In this document: one piece after another, positions 8,357 through 17,009 of the stretch
Layout: every line of letters starts with the position of its first letter
How positions within the stretch are numbered: position 1 is the first letter of the stretch
Source: Paracoccus albus
GTDB lineage: Bacteria > Pseudomonadota > Alphaproteobacteria > Rhodobacterales > Rhodobacteraceae
Direction of reading: 5' to 3'
DNA: 64,000 nucleotides
NCBI RefSeq assembly: GCF_027913035.1
Contig: NZ_CP115775.1
Span: forward strand, 1,426,001 to 1,490,000
The notes under the pieces: generated by a model
Told to the model about the DNA's origin: nothing
The model's input: only the letters and a program-made list of their open reading frames with translations
Database searches by the model: none
Made by a program: the position numbers and the translations under genes

Positions 8357-9775
8357 GTGACCGATCCACAGATCGCCCTGATGATGCTGGGCATCTTCAT
8401 TCTTCTGGTCTTTCTGGGATTCCCGATTGCCTTCACTCTCATGGCACTGGGGATCGGCTTTGGCTATTACGCCTATTTCGATGCCGGGCGCATGTGGCGC
8501 GCCTTTGACCGCCTGCCCGAAGATACCGGCTGGCTGACCGAAAAATGGACATGGCTGGAGGGGTTATACAATAACCGCATCTTCGATCTGTTCATAAATC
8601 AGACCTATACCGTTATGTCGAACGAGGTGCTGACGGCAGTGCCGCTGTTCCTGTTCATGGGCTATGTCGTCGAACGCGCCAATATCGTCGACCGGCTGTT
8701 TTCGACATTGGCCATCGCCTCGCGCAGCATGCCGGGTTCGATGGGTGTTGCAGCTTTGATAACCTGTGCGTTATTCGCCACCGCCACCGGAATCGTGGGC
8801 GCGGTGGTTACGCTGATGGGGCTGCTGGCACTTCCCGCCATGCTGAAGGCACGATACGATCCGCGCTTTGCCAGCGGTATCATCTGCGCGGGCGGCACGC
8901 TGGGTATCCTGATCCCGCCGTCAATCATGCTGATCGTCTATGCCGCAGCATCGGGCGTTTCCATCGTCCGGCTTTATGCCGGCGCGATGCTGCCCGGTCT
9001 GGTTCTGGTCGGGCTGTATCTGACCTATGTGATCGGCCGTTCCATCCTGCAACCTTCCGTCGCCCCGCGCCCGACAGAAGAAGAGGTCCCGACGGTCCCG
9101 ATCGGCAGGCTTATCTGGATGCTGGTCACATCCTTCCTGCCGCTGGCGCTGCTGATCTTCTCCGTCCTCGGCTCTATCCTGTTCGGGCTGGCAACCCCGA
9201 CCGAGGCTGCCGCCATCGGTGCACTGGGTGGGATGGTTCTGGCTGTCGTTTACCGCGCAATGACGTTCCAGAGGCTGCGCGAATCCGTCTATCTGACAGT
9301 TCGCACCACAGCGATGGTCTGCTGGCTGTTCGTCGGTTCCTACACCTTCTCATCCGTATTTTCCTATCTTGGCGGCGAGCAGGTGATCTCGGAATTCGTC
9401 AGCGGGCTGGACCTGACGCCGTTGCAATTCCTGCTGCTGGCTCAGTTGATCATCTTCCTGCTTGGCTGGCCGCTGGAATGGTCCGAGATCATCATCATCT
9501 TCGTGCCGATCTTCCTGCCGCTGCTGCCACTGTTCGAAATTGATCCCCTGTTCTTCGGCATCCTCGTGGCGCTGAACCTGCAAACCTCATTCCTGACGCC
9601 GCCGATGGCGATGTCGGCCTATTACCTGAAGGGGATTGCGCCACCGGGCGTGAAGCTGACCGATATCTTTGCAGGCGTTATGCCGTTCCTGATGATGGTC
9701 TTTATCGCCATGGCGATCATGTATATCTGGCCGGATATCGTCTTTGTGCTGCCGAATATGATCTATGGCTATTGA
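8357..9775 (+). CDS. TRAP transporter large permease subunit (DctM type)
   Basis: The ion-coupled transport channel of the TRAP system, about 472 residues with roughly a dozen helices. After the first helices there is an insertion of about 50 residues (YAYFDAGRMWRAF through LYNNRIFDLF), characteristic of the mannitol/chloroaromatic DctM subgroup. The conserved GGTLGILIPPSIMLIVYA and ATPTEAAAIGALG blocks are intact. A GTG at 8357 is chosen because GGAG lies nine bases upstream; an ATG at 8342 lacks a ribosome site. The 3' end overlaps the amidase start by 11 bases, so transporter and enzyme are coupled. Confidence 0.92.
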   Translation: MTDPQIALMMLGIFILLVFLGFPIAFTLMALGIGFGYYAYFDAGRMWRAFDRLPEDTGWLTEKWTWLEGLYNNRIFDLFINQTYTVMSNEVLTAVPLFLFMGYVVERANIVDRLFSTLAIASRSMPGSMGVAALITCALFATATGIVGAVVTLMGLLALPAMLKARYDPRFASGIICAGGTLGILIPPSIMLIVYAAASGVSIVRLYAGAMLPGLVLVGLYLTYVIGRSILQPSVAPRPTEEEVPTVPIGRLIWMLVTSFLPLALLIFSVLGSILFGLATPTEAAAIGALGGMVLAVVYRAMTFQRLRESVYLTVRTTAMVCWLFVGSYTFSSVFSYLGGEQVISEFVSGLDLTPLQFLLLAQLIIFLLGWPLEWSEIIIIFVPIFLPLLPLFEIDPLFFGILVALNLQTSFLTPPMAMSAYYLKGIAPPGVKLTDIFAGVMPFLMMVFIAMAIMYIWPDIVFVLPNMIYGY

Positions 9776-11120
9776 TCCTGCATCCCTTGGCGCGATCCAG
9801 TTGCGCGACCGCATCGCCTCTGGCGCGCTTACGGCAGAGGCGGCGACGGCGGCGTGTCTGAAGCGCATCGCCGAGACAGAGCCGCAGCTGAACGCATGGG
9901 CCTATGTCGACGGCGAATATGCCATGACGCAGGCACGCGCACTTGATGCACGGCGTCGAAGCGGAGCCGCAACCGGTGCGCTGCATGGTGTGCCGGTGGG
10001 CATAAAGGATGTCATCGACACCGAAGGAATGCCGACCGAATATGGCACACCCATCGCCAAGGGGCGCGTGCCTGATAAGGACGCGCATGTGGTAGCAAGG
10101 CTGCGTGCGGCGGGCGCGGTCATCATCGGCAAGACCGTGACCACAGAGCTTGCCTATATGCACCCCTCGAAAAGCCGCAATCCCCATGACGTCAACCGAA
10201 CTCCGGGCGGTTCGTCCTCTGGCTCCGCCGTCGCGGTCGCCGCAGGTCAGGTGCCGCTGGCGGTCGGGACACAAACGGGTGGGTCGGTGATCCGTCCGGC
10301 CTCGTTCTGCGGTGTGGTCGGGTTCAAGCCCGGCTATGGCGTCGTGGGCCGGACCGGTGCGCTGATCCAGTCGCCCTTCCTTGACACCATCGGCGGATTT
10401 GCCCGCTCGGTTCAGGATGTGGCGCTGTTGGTCGGGGCGATGGCAGGACATGATCCGGATGACACAGCCAGCCTGCTGGCCCCCGCCCCCCGCCTGTGCG
10501 AGGCATCGCAACAAGAACCCCCGCTTCCGCCCTTGATCGCCGTCATGACCTTGCCGGGCGCGGGGAACGACATGCAGCAGGCGATTGCCGAACTCGCCGC
10601 GACGCTTGGGGATCGCGCGGTAGATGTTCCTGCACCTCCCGGTTTCGACAAAGCCGATGAGATGCGGCGTCTCATCAATCTGGCGGAACTTGCAAAATGC
10701 TACTATCCGTTGGAACGGCGTGGCAGAGAGCAGATGTCGCCCGAATTGTGCGAAGCGCTTGATGAGGGGAAACAGACCCTCGCCCGCGACTACCTTGCCG
10801 CACTTGACTGGCGGCAGGTTCTGAATGCCGGGCTGGAAAAGATGTTTACCCGCTGCGATGCCATCCTTTGTCCGGCGGCAACCGGCCCTGCGCCGCTGCT
10901 GTCGGACAACACAACAGGTTCACCGGCGATGAACGGGCCCTGGACGCTTTGCGGTGTGCCAGCCATCACATTGCCGCTGATGCAGGATCAGAACGGGTTG
11001 CCTATGGGCGTGCAACTTGTCGGGCGCAGGGGCGCTGACGCGCGGCTGATGCGGGTCGCGAACTGGCTGATGCAGCGATTTGAAACCATGACCGATCAGA
11101 GTGAGGGGAAGACGACATGA
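9765..11120 (+). CDS. Amidase (amidase-signature family)
   Basis: A 451-residue hydrolase of the amidase-signature family, cleaving a carboxamide to acid plus ammonia. The Ser-cisSer-Lys triad is complete: Lys81 in PVGIKD, the cis-serine in GGSSSGS (148-154) and nucleophile Ser174 in TQTGGS. It lacks GatA-like extensions and has no GatB/GatC neighbours, so it is a catabolic amidase and not a tRNA amidotransferase subunit. It overlaps the TRAP permease by 11 bases upstream and a small membrane gene by four bases downstream. Import of an amide or release of an acid linked to the TRAP system is the simplest reading. Confidence 0.9.
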   Translation: MAIDPASLGAIQLRDRIASGALTAEAATAACLKRIAETEPQLNAWAYVDGEYAMTQARALDARRRSGAATGALHGVPVGIKDVIDTEGMPTEYGTPIAKGRVPDKDAHVVARLRAAGAVIIGKTVTTELAYMHPSKSRNPHDVNRTPGGSSSGSAVAVAAGQVPLAVGTQTGGSVIRPASFCGVVGFKPGYGVVGRTGALIQSPFLDTIGGFARSVQDVALLVGAMAGHDPDDTASLLAPAPRLCEASQQEPPLPPLIAVMTLPGAGNDMQQAIAELAATLGDRAVDVPAPPGFDKADEMRRLINLAELAKCYYPLERRGREQMSPELCEALDEGKQTLARDYLAALDWRQVLNAGLEKMFTRCDAILCPAATGPAPLLSDNTTGSPAMNGPWTLCGVPAITLPLMQDQNGLPMGVQLVGRRGADARLMRVANWLMQRFETMTDQSEGKTT

Positions 11121-11329
11121 CCGACCGCTTTCTGGCAATAGCCGCTTATCTGACGCTTCTTGCTTTCCTCGGCATTCTGGTCTGGCACGTTCCGCAGCTT
11201 GATCTGGGACTGGTCGTGCTGGCGACCCTGGTGCTGGCCGGGATCGACACGCTTCAGGTCATGCGCCGCCACGACAAGCTGGATCACCCGGCTGACAACG
11301 ACAGCGACAATCAGTCGCCGCCGCGCTGA
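11117..11329 (+). CDS. Small membrane protein coupled to the amidase
   Basis: A 70-residue protein with two closely spaced hydrophobic helices (about 4-24 and 30-47, including LGLVVLATLVLAGIDTLQVM) and a very polar tail rich in Asp and Asn. Its ATG overlaps the amidase stop as ATGA, which supports real translation. I do not recognise the family. Its place at the end of the TRAP-amidase operon suggests an accessory role there. Confidence 0.6.
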   Translation: MTDRFLAIAAYLTLLAFLGILVWHVPQLDLGLVVLATLVLAGIDTLQVMRRHDKLDHPADNDSDNQSPPR

Positions 11330-11458
11330 ACGGCGCAGCGGATTAACCCGGGCCGCCCCTGTGCAGCGATATCCGAACACCATCAGCACCAGCCCGAGGA
11401 TCACAGTCATCGTCACCATCAGCGCGATGATGTTCAGATATACACCGGCGCGCGACAT

Positions 11459-11515
11459 TCAGCTGACCGCCCGCTGTTCATCCCGTGCCTGGGCGCGAAT
11501 GTCTGTTTTGGTCAT
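11459..11515 (-). CDS. Possible 18-residue peptide with a strong ribosome-binding site
   Basis: MTKTDIRAQARDEQRAVS is preceded by GAGGAGAGAAAGT immediately before its ATG, one of the best Shine-Dalgarno sequences in the window. Its TGA is followed directly by an ATG opening a frame that starts with a hydrophobic helix (MSRAGVYLNIIALMV, about 11,458 downwards). That second frame then runs antisense through the end of the amidase-coupled gene. It may be the head of a two-part small membrane protein or debris of a broken gene. Confidence 0.25.
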   Translation of the reverse strand: MTKTDIRAQARDEQRAVS

Positions 11516-11549
11516 ACTTTCTCTCCTCAGTCAGGCCGGACGCCCGTGA

Positions 11550-11891
11550 CGGGCCGGTTTCAACGGGCATTACACCTTCAAGGCCGTTCGTCCGGTCGCT
11601 TATCCGATCCCTGACGACCACACCGCCGGAGAGCTGATCCGGGCCATGGGGCGCCATCCGATGCGCCCCAGCCATATGTACTTCATGATGCGGAAGGACG
11701 GATATCGCCGCCTGATCAGCCAGGTCTTCGATTCACGCAATGAATATCTGGACAATGATTCCGTTTTTGCGGTCAAAGAAAGCCTGGTCGGGCAGTACAA
11801 GCCTGCTCCGAAAGAGCTTGGTGTTGATCTGCACATTGAGTTCGACTTCGTGCTGACTCGCGATGAAGGCGCCAAGGTCGCAACGGAATAA
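11550..11891 (+). pseudogene. 3' remnant of a hydroxyquinol/catechol 1,2-dioxygenase
   Basis: The frame GHYTFKAVRPVAYPIPDD...GRHPMRPSHMYFMMRKDGY...FDSRNEYLDNDSVFAVKESLVGQY matches the C-terminal third of intradiol ring-cleavage dioxygenases, closest to the hydroxyquinol type. A TGA at 11547-11549 interrupts the frame on the 5' side and no upstream two-thirds of the gene exists here. The normal RPxHxHF iron-binding motif reads RPSHMYF, so the second histidine ligand is tyrosine, while the YPIP tyrosine survives. Truncation plus a lost metal ligand make it inactive. An internal ATG at 11646 would allow an 81-residue product, but I take this as a relic. Confidence 0.8.
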
Positions 11892-11937
11892 ACGGGTGCA
11901 GGCGCGTGACCTGCCCATCGCATTGAAAGGAAAGCCG

Positions 11938-12576
11938 ATGCCGATACTTCATTGGTCGCCCAGATCGCCCTTCGTCCGTAAGGCGATGGTTGCGATCCAT
12001 GAAAAGGGCCTCGCCGATCAGATCGAGACCGTGCGCACGCCCGTCGATCCACTGATCCCGCTTGACGATTTCATGGCGATCAATCCCCTCAGCAAAATCC
12101 CGACGTTAGAGCGCGAAGGAGCAGAGCCGATCTTCGATTCGCGCGTCATCATGGAATGGGCAGATCATACCGGCACGACCGGGCCACAGCTGTTTCCGAG
12201 CGATCCCGAAGCACGCTGGCATGTCCTGTCGATGGAGGCTTTGGGCGATGGACTTCTTGACCACGCGCTGCTCTGGCTGGTCGAGACGCGGATGCGACCG
12301 GAGCAATATCGCTACGACAAACAGATCCAGGTCTATCGCCGCAAGCTTTACAGCCTTGCCGACTGGCTGGAGCCGCGCATCGGCGACATTGCAAAGCGTG
12401 ATTTCGATGCCGGACAAATCGCCTTGGCCGTAGCCTTCGCCTACATGGATTTCCGCTTTGCTGAGGAGGACTGGCGGAAAGGCCGGCCCGCGCTGAGCCA
12501 ATGGCATGAGCAGGTTTCGCAGCGGCCATCCATGGTGGCAACCGCATTCCGCGACGATCCGCGACCCGACGCCTGA
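11938..12576 (+). CDS. Glutathione S-transferase family protein
   Basis: A 212-residue cytosolic protein with an N-terminal thioredoxin-like GST domain (MPILHWSPRSPFVRKAM; NPLSKIPTLEREG contains the cis-proline turn and FDSRVIMEWAD the glutathione-binding Asp-Ser-Arg region). An all-helical C-terminal domain follows. GAAAGGAAAG upstream supports the ATG at 11938. It lies directly after the dioxygenase relic and before a LysR gene, so it may once have served in aromatic ring-product isomerisation or detoxification. The substrate is unknown. Confidence 0.87.
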   Translation: MPILHWSPRSPFVRKAMVAIHEKGLADQIETVRTPVDPLIPLDDFMAINPLSKIPTLEREGAEPIFDSRVIMEWADHTGTTGPQLFPSDPEARWHVLSMEALGDGLLDHALLWLVETRMRPEQYRYDKQIQVYRRKLYSLADWLEPRIGDIAKRDFDAGQIALAVAFAYMDFRFAEEDWRKGRPALSQWHEQVSQRPSMVATAFRDDPRPDA

Positions 12577-12729
12577 CGATCAGAGTGTGCATGTGAAAGG
12601 TTTCGTCGAAATCGCCCGCATTGTTCCGCGCAAGGCGCTCGGCTGAGGTGACTTGCACAGGATGACACTGGTCAACAGACCATAAGTTGGCTAATGGACG
12701 GCTGGATCAGTTGTGGACATAATCGCCTT

Positions 12730-13626
12730 ATGTTGGCGCTTCGGCATTACGAACTTCTCGTCACTCTTTCGGAAGAGCTGCATTTCGGACGCGCCGCCGA
12801 AAGGCTGGGCATTTCGCAGCCGCAGCTCACGCTTGTGCTGAAACAGATGGAGGAGCTGGTCGGCGCAACCCTGTTTGAGCGTAACAGGCGCAATGTCAGC
12901 CTGTCGGCGACCGGCGCGCTACTGCTGCCCGAAGCCCGCGCCGTTCTGCGCCACGCAGCGCGGGCCGAAAACGTCGCCCTGCGGGCCGGACAGGGCGTCA
13001 TCGGCGAACTCGCCATCGGTTATATCGGTGCGGCGTCGTATAACGGTGTGCTGACGAAACTTCTCAGCAGCTACCGCCAGGTCGCGCCTGATACCCGCCT
13101 GCGCCTGACGCTGATGGACCTGGACCAGCAGATACCAGAGGTAGAGGCGGGCAATCTGGATGCCGGTATCGTGCGCCTTCCCTATCCGAACAGGCCCGAG
13201 AGCCTGACCTTCCGCACACTTCGGCAAGAACGGCTTTGGATTGCGCTGCCGCTGGGGCACGGCTGGGCGGGTGCGGTCGATGGCGTCGCGCTGTCGGATC
13301 TGGCCGGTGAGGCATTTATCGGCACGCATCTGCCATCGAATTCCGGATTTTCCGCATCCATGCATCAGGCCTGTGCGAATGCCGGAGTCATCCCGGATAT
13401 CGTCCATCGCGCGCCTCAATTCGCGGCGATCGTCAGCCTTGTCGCCGCCGGTCTGGGCGTTGCCATTGTGCCCGAATCGATCCGCCACCTGTCCATTCCG
13501 GGTGTGGTCTATCATCCGTTGAAGGGGACCGAGGTGACGGCCAATATCTCGCTTGTCTACCGGACCGAGACAGAAAACCCCTCGCTGGAGGTTTTGCTGA
13601 GCTGTCTTGAAGAGGTCGTATTCTGA
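12730..13626 (+). CDS. LysR-family transcriptional regulator
   Basis: A regulator of about 298 residues with a LysR winged helix at residues 1-60 (LHFGRAAERLGISQPQLTLVLKQME, then LFERNRRNVSLSATG) and a periplasmic-binding-like effector domain. The start at 12730 gives the normal MLALRHYELLV beginning; a start 36 bases upstream is possible. Members with the ELHFGRAAERLGISQPQLT helix often control aromatic degradation, which fits the dioxygenase relic just upstream. It is convergent with the SDR-YCII-AtoE operon and not divergent from any gene, so its target is uncertain. Confidence 0.9.
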   Translation: MLALRHYELLVTLSEELHFGRAAERLGISQPQLTLVLKQMEELVGATLFERNRRNVSLSATGALLLPEARAVLRHAARAENVALRAGQGVIGELAIGYIGAASYNGVLTKLLSSYRQVAPDTRLRLTLMDLDQQIPEVEAGNLDAGIVRLPYPNRPESLTFRTLRQERLWIALPLGHGWAGAVDGVALSDLAGEAFIGTHLPSNSGFSASMHQACANAGVIPDIVHRAPQFAAIVSLVAAGLGVAIVPESIRHLSIPGVVYHPLKGTEVTANISLVYRTETENPSLEVLLSCLEEVVF

Positions 13627-13629
13627 CGC

Positions 13630-14361
13630 TCAGCCGACCGTCACGCCCCCGCAGACGAACAGCGTCTGTCCGGTGACAAACCCGGCCTCAGGCGCACAGA
13701 AGAACGAGACCGCATTTGCCACGTCTTCACCCGTGCCAAGCCGTTTGACCGGAACGCCGTCTATGATCTCTTTGGTCAGAGGCGCATCGGGCGGGTTGTT
13801 ACGCCAGAAGGCATCGGTCGCAATCGGTCCGGGTGCAACGCAATTGACGGTCACGCCATATGCGCCCAGTTCCAGTGCCCATGTCCGCGCCATAGATTGC
13901 GCCGCGCCTTTGGTTGCGGAATAGAGCGTACGCAACTCCTTCCCCCTCGTCACACGGCTGGTATTCATCACCACCCGGCCACCGCCAAGGCGCTTCATGA
14001 CCGGCAGAAAACTCTGCGTGCAAATGATGGAAGGCCGCAGGTTGATATGCATCAGCCGGTCCAGATCGGGCAGCGCCACATCTTCGATCTTTGCTGGCGC
14101 AACGATGCCGACATTGTTGACGAGGCAGGTGACAGGCTCTTGCTCGGCAAGTTGCCGGCAAAGTTCCGCTGTCGCATCGGCATCCGACAGGTCGATCCGG
14201 TGAAATATGTCGGCGTCGACGTCCGGTCTTTCGATATCGAGGATGATCGTCCGAAAGCCATCCGCCTTCAACCGGGCAGAGATCGCAGCACCGATGCCAC
14301 GACCGCCGCCCGTCACGAGCGCCGTTCGGCGCTCGTAGCCTGTTTCGGGAACGCTATTCAT
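13630..14361 (-). CDS. Short-chain dehydrogenase/reductase (SDR, FabG-like)
   Basis: A 243-residue classical SDR. The dinucleotide site is TGGGRGIG (17-24). Catalytic residues are Ser135, Tyr147 and Lys151 (YSATK), and NNVG replaces the usual NNAG. LDIERPD after the second strand has an aspartate, which favours NAD(H). It follows the YCII gene with no gap and shares the operon with the AtoE-type transporter, so it probably oxidises a hydroxy acid or hydroxyacyl substrate imported by that carrier. Confidence 0.9.
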   Translation of the reverse strand: MNSVPETGYERRTALVTGGGRGIGAAISARLKADGFRTIILDIERPDVDADIFHRIDLSDADATAELCRQLAEQEPVTCLVNNVGIVAPAKIEDVALPDLDRLMHINLRPSIICTQSFLPVMKRLGGGRVVMNTSRVTRGKELRTLYSATKGAAQSMARTWALELGAYGVTVNCVAPGPIATDAFWRNNPPDAPLTKEIIDGVPVKRLGTGEDVANAVSFFCAPEAGFVTGQTLFVCGGVTVG

Positions 14362-14667
14362 CTATCCTTCATCCAAGGTGTTGCGGCCGTTGAAATAGGC
14401 CTTTCGCCAAAGGGTGACGGTAACGTCCGCGAACAGATCGCCCTTGTAGAACGGATCATCCTCGATGAATTTCTGCGCCTCCTCGCGCGTGTCTACATCA
14501 AGGATGTAAAGCCCGCCGCTGGCCACCTGTCCCGTATCATCCAGCTTTGCGCCGCATGCCATAAGAAGGTGCTGATGCGCGTCCAGATAGGCCAGATGCT
14601 GGGATCGCAGCTTCAGCCGAAGATCGACGCTGCCCGGCTTGTCGAAGGTTTCAATCATCCATGCCAT
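14362..14667 (-). CDS. YCII-domain protein
   Basis: A 101-residue single-domain protein of the YciI/muconolactone-isomerase-like dimeric alpha-beta-barrel class. It has MIETFDKPGS, LRSQHLAYLDAH (conserved His) and FIEDDPFYKGDLF, the (D)DPF motif typical of YCII. Members are often small isomerases or dehydrochlorinase-like enzymes in aromatic or lactone pathways. It sits between the transporter and the SDR with gaps of 1 and 0 bases, so all three are one operon. Its reaction is not known. Confidence 0.85.
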   Translation of the reverse strand: MAWMIETFDKPGSVDLRLKLRSQHLAYLDAHQHLLMACGAKLDDTGQVASGGLYILDVDTREEAQKFIEDDPFYKGDLFADVTVTLWRKAYFNGRNTLDEG

Positions 14668-14668
14668 G

Positions 14669-15994
14669 TCACACCGCCATAAAGCCCCAGATGGCGATGG
14701 TGCCCAGGAAGATGATCCCCAGATAGAACAGCACCAGCACCATATAGCCCATCAGGTGTTTCAACTGCAGGCCGGAAATCGCCAGTGCCGGAAGCAGCCA
14801 GAATGGCTGAACCATGTTCGTCCACTGGTCACCGATCTGGACAGCAAGGGCCGTGGCCGGGATGGAAGCACCGATCTGCTGTGCGGCATCCATCATGACC
14901 GGCCCCTGAATAACCCATTGCCCCCCGCCTGAGGGCACGAACAGGTTTACAAGCCCAGCCGAGATGAAGGAAAAGATCGGCAGCGTTTCCGCACTGGAAA
15001 TTGCGACAAACCAGTTCGAGAAGGTGACGATCAGACCCGATCCGGCAAGGATTGCAAGGATACCGGCGTAGAACGGATACTGGATGATGATCCCGCTGAC
15101 GACCTTGACGCCCTCATTCACCGCGGCAAGGAAGCGGGCGGGGGTCACAAACAACGTGATCCCAAGGAACAGGAACAGCAGGTTCACGAAGTTCAGCGTC
15201 ACGCCGCCACCTTCGAACAGGTACAGCGCGACATAGAACAGGCCGAACAGCCCCATGCCCACACCGATGATGGCAGAGTTGTTCAGGCGCTCGGCAAAGG
15301 TTCTTTCTGTGGTCGGCTCGGTTGCTGGTTCGACCGCGGGTTCCGGTTTGGCCTCGATAATATCCTCGGCCTTTTTCGGGTGCAGCATGGCATTGAAGAA
15401 GGGCAGCGTCGCCAGAATGACCAGGTTCATGACGATGATATAGGGCGAGAAGATCGTCTCGCTCAGCGGCACAAGGCCGATGACGTTTTCCATGAAATGA
15501 TCCGGCGTGTTGATCAGCAAAGGAACAGAGCCGGAAAGCCCCACACCGTAAACGGCAAAGCCAGAATAGCCTGCAGCGATCACTAGCGGATAGTGCAGCC
15601 CGTCAACCTTGCGGCCCAGCTTTTGCGCGACAAGCGTGCCCAGAACAAGACCAAAGCCCCAGTTCAACCAGCTTCCGATCCCACCAAACAGCGTCGCCGC
15701 AATCACCGCCGCACGCGGCGTATGGATCCCGGCGATGATCATGTCCATCAGCCGGTCGACGGCGGGCGTCTTGGCCAGGATATAGCCTGCCAACAGGATA
15801 ACGGTCATCTGCATGGTAAAGGCCAGAAGGTTCCAGAACCCCTCGCCCCAGTAACGGCTTACGTCCAGGAAACCACTGCCCTGAAAGATCATTGCGATGA
15901 TCGCCGAAAGCGCAGTCAGAATGATTGCCACGACAAGCGCATCAGGCATGTATTTGCTGACGATCCGCGTGAAGAAATTTGCCAATGCGTTCAA
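14669..15994 (-). CDS. AtoE-family short-chain fatty acid transporter
   Basis: A 441-residue inner-membrane carrier with about 12 helices, full length for the AtoE (TIGR00366-like) family that imports short-chain fatty acids such as acetoacetate or butyrate. Typical segments are MPDALVVAIILTALSAIIA, the GGIGSWLNWGFGLVLG block and SAGLVNLFVPSGGGQWVIQGP. A charged cytoplasmic loop rich in Pro and Glu lies around residues 215-235. It heads the AtoE-YCII-SDR operon and is divergent from a 3-hydroxyacyl-CoA dehydrogenase. This points to uptake and oxidation of a short hydroxy or keto acid. Confidence 0.9.
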   Translation of the reverse strand: MNALANFFTRIVSKYMPDALVVAIILTALSAIIAMIFQGSGFLDVSRYWGEGFWNLLAFTMQMTVILLAGYILAKTPAVDRLMDMIIAGIHTPRAAVIAATLFGGIGSWLNWGFGLVLGTLVAQKLGRKVDGLHYPLVIAAGYSGFAVYGVGLSGSVPLLINTPDHFMENVIGLVPLSETIFSPYIIVMNLVILATLPFFNAMLHPKKAEDIIEAKPEPAVEPATEPTTERTFAERLNNSAIIGVGMGLFGLFYVALYLFEGGGVTLNFVNLLFLFLGITLFVTPARFLAAVNEGVKVVSGIIIQYPFYAGILAILAGSGLIVTFSNWFVAISSAETLPIFSFISAGLVNLFVPSGGGQWVIQGPVMMDAAQQIGASIPATALAVQIGDQWTNMVQPFWLLPALAISGLQLKHLMGYMVLVLFYLGIIFLGTIAIWGFMAV

Positions 15995-16106
15995 TTGTCC
16001 CTCCCCGGCGCCTCCCGCGCCGCTACGCAGTCCTAGTTATAATTATTGCCAATCACTTAATAACACTTATATTGTCAACAGATTTTTAAGCGGGTTTGGG
16101 GTGAGG

Positions 16107-17006
16107 ATGCAACGTCTGGTCATCATTGGTGCTGGTACGATGGGCGTGCGCATTTGCCGGCATTTTTCGACTACGGGGTTCAATTGCGCCCTGATAGATC
16201 CGGTGCCCGAGGCGCTCGGCACAGCACGGGTGGAACTGCGCGAAGGGAACGAGATCACTTTCGCTGCAAATCTGGACGATTTACGTACCGAGTGGAAAGA
16301 TGCCGCTGTCGTGATCGAGGCTGTGCCCGAAAGGCTGGACCTGAAACGGCAGGTCATTGCGGATCTGGAACGTTTTTTCACAGCGGATACGATCATAGCG
16401 TCCAACACCTCGGGGCTGGCCACTGCCGAGCTGACATCGGGTATGGCCCATCCTGAACGTTTTGTAATCACCCATTTCTTCAACCCGGCCGATCTCATCC
16501 CGGCGGTAGAGGTGGTTCCCGCCGAAGCGACAAAGGCAGAGACGACACAGCGCATCGCCACAATTCTGGCCGAAACAGGGAAGCAACCGGCCATCCTACA
16601 AGCCGACATCCCCGGCTTCATCGCCAACCGCCTGCAGCATGCCATGTTGCGAGAGTGCTTTCACCTGATCGAACGCGGCGTGGCAGACGCGCAGACCATT
16701 GATACGGTCACACGATATTCCATCGGCGTACGACTTGCGCTGAACGGACCTTTGATGCAGCGGGATCTGAACGGGCTGGACACGCATCTGAACATCGCGA
16801 GATACCTTTACCCCGATCTCAGTACCCTTCAGAGGCCACCCGAATTGCTGGAGCATAAGGTCGCACGCGGCGAGACCGGGCGTAAGTCGGGCATCGGTTT
16901 CTACAACTGGGATGACGCGCAGAAGGCGCAGGCCGACGAAAAGGAACAGCTGCTGGACCAGCTTGTCTCGCTGGTATCTGCGCAGAATACAGGATCAGGA
17001 GTGTAG
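16107..17006 (+). CDS. 3-hydroxyacyl-CoA dehydrogenase family protein
   Basis: A 299-residue NAD-dependent dehydrogenase. The nucleotide motif is IIGAGTMG (6-13). The catalytic His123 sits in THFFNPADLIPAVEVV, and PGFIANRLQHAMLRE is the conserved start of the C-terminal helical domain. At this size, with no hydratase domain, it belongs to the stand-alone HBD/lambda-crystallin group. The ATG at 16107 is preceded by GGTGAG at short spacing; a GTG six bases upstream is an alternative. The next gene begins four bases after its stop. The divergent AtoE operon shares its 112-base AT-rich promoter region. Confidence 0.9.
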   Translation: MQRLVIIGAGTMGVRICRHFSTTGFNCALIDPVPEALGTARVELREGNEITFAANLDDLRTEWKDAAVVIEAVPERLDLKRQVIADLERFFTADTIIASNTSGLATAELTSGMAHPERFVITHFFNPADLIPAVEVVPAEATKAETTQRIATILAETGKQPAILQADIPGFIANRLQHAMLRECFHLIERGVADAQTIDTVTRYSIGVRLALNGPLMQRDLNGLDTHLNIARYLYPDLSTLQRPPELLEHKVARGETGRKSGIGFYNWDDAQKAQADEKEQLLDQLVSLVSAQNTGSGV

Positions 17007-17009
17007 GAC

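Noticed and set aside
9765..11120. GatA subunit of the tRNA amidotransferase
   Set aside because: No gatB or gatC nearby and it is translationally coupled to a TRAP transporter, so a catabolic amidase is the better call.
11096..11458. Minus-strand frame of 120 codons over the small membrane gene and amidase end
   Set aside because: Only its first 35 residues look protein-like; the rest is Gln/Arg-rich shadow sequence antisense to the coupled plus-strand gene. It is mentioned only with the 18-residue peptide.
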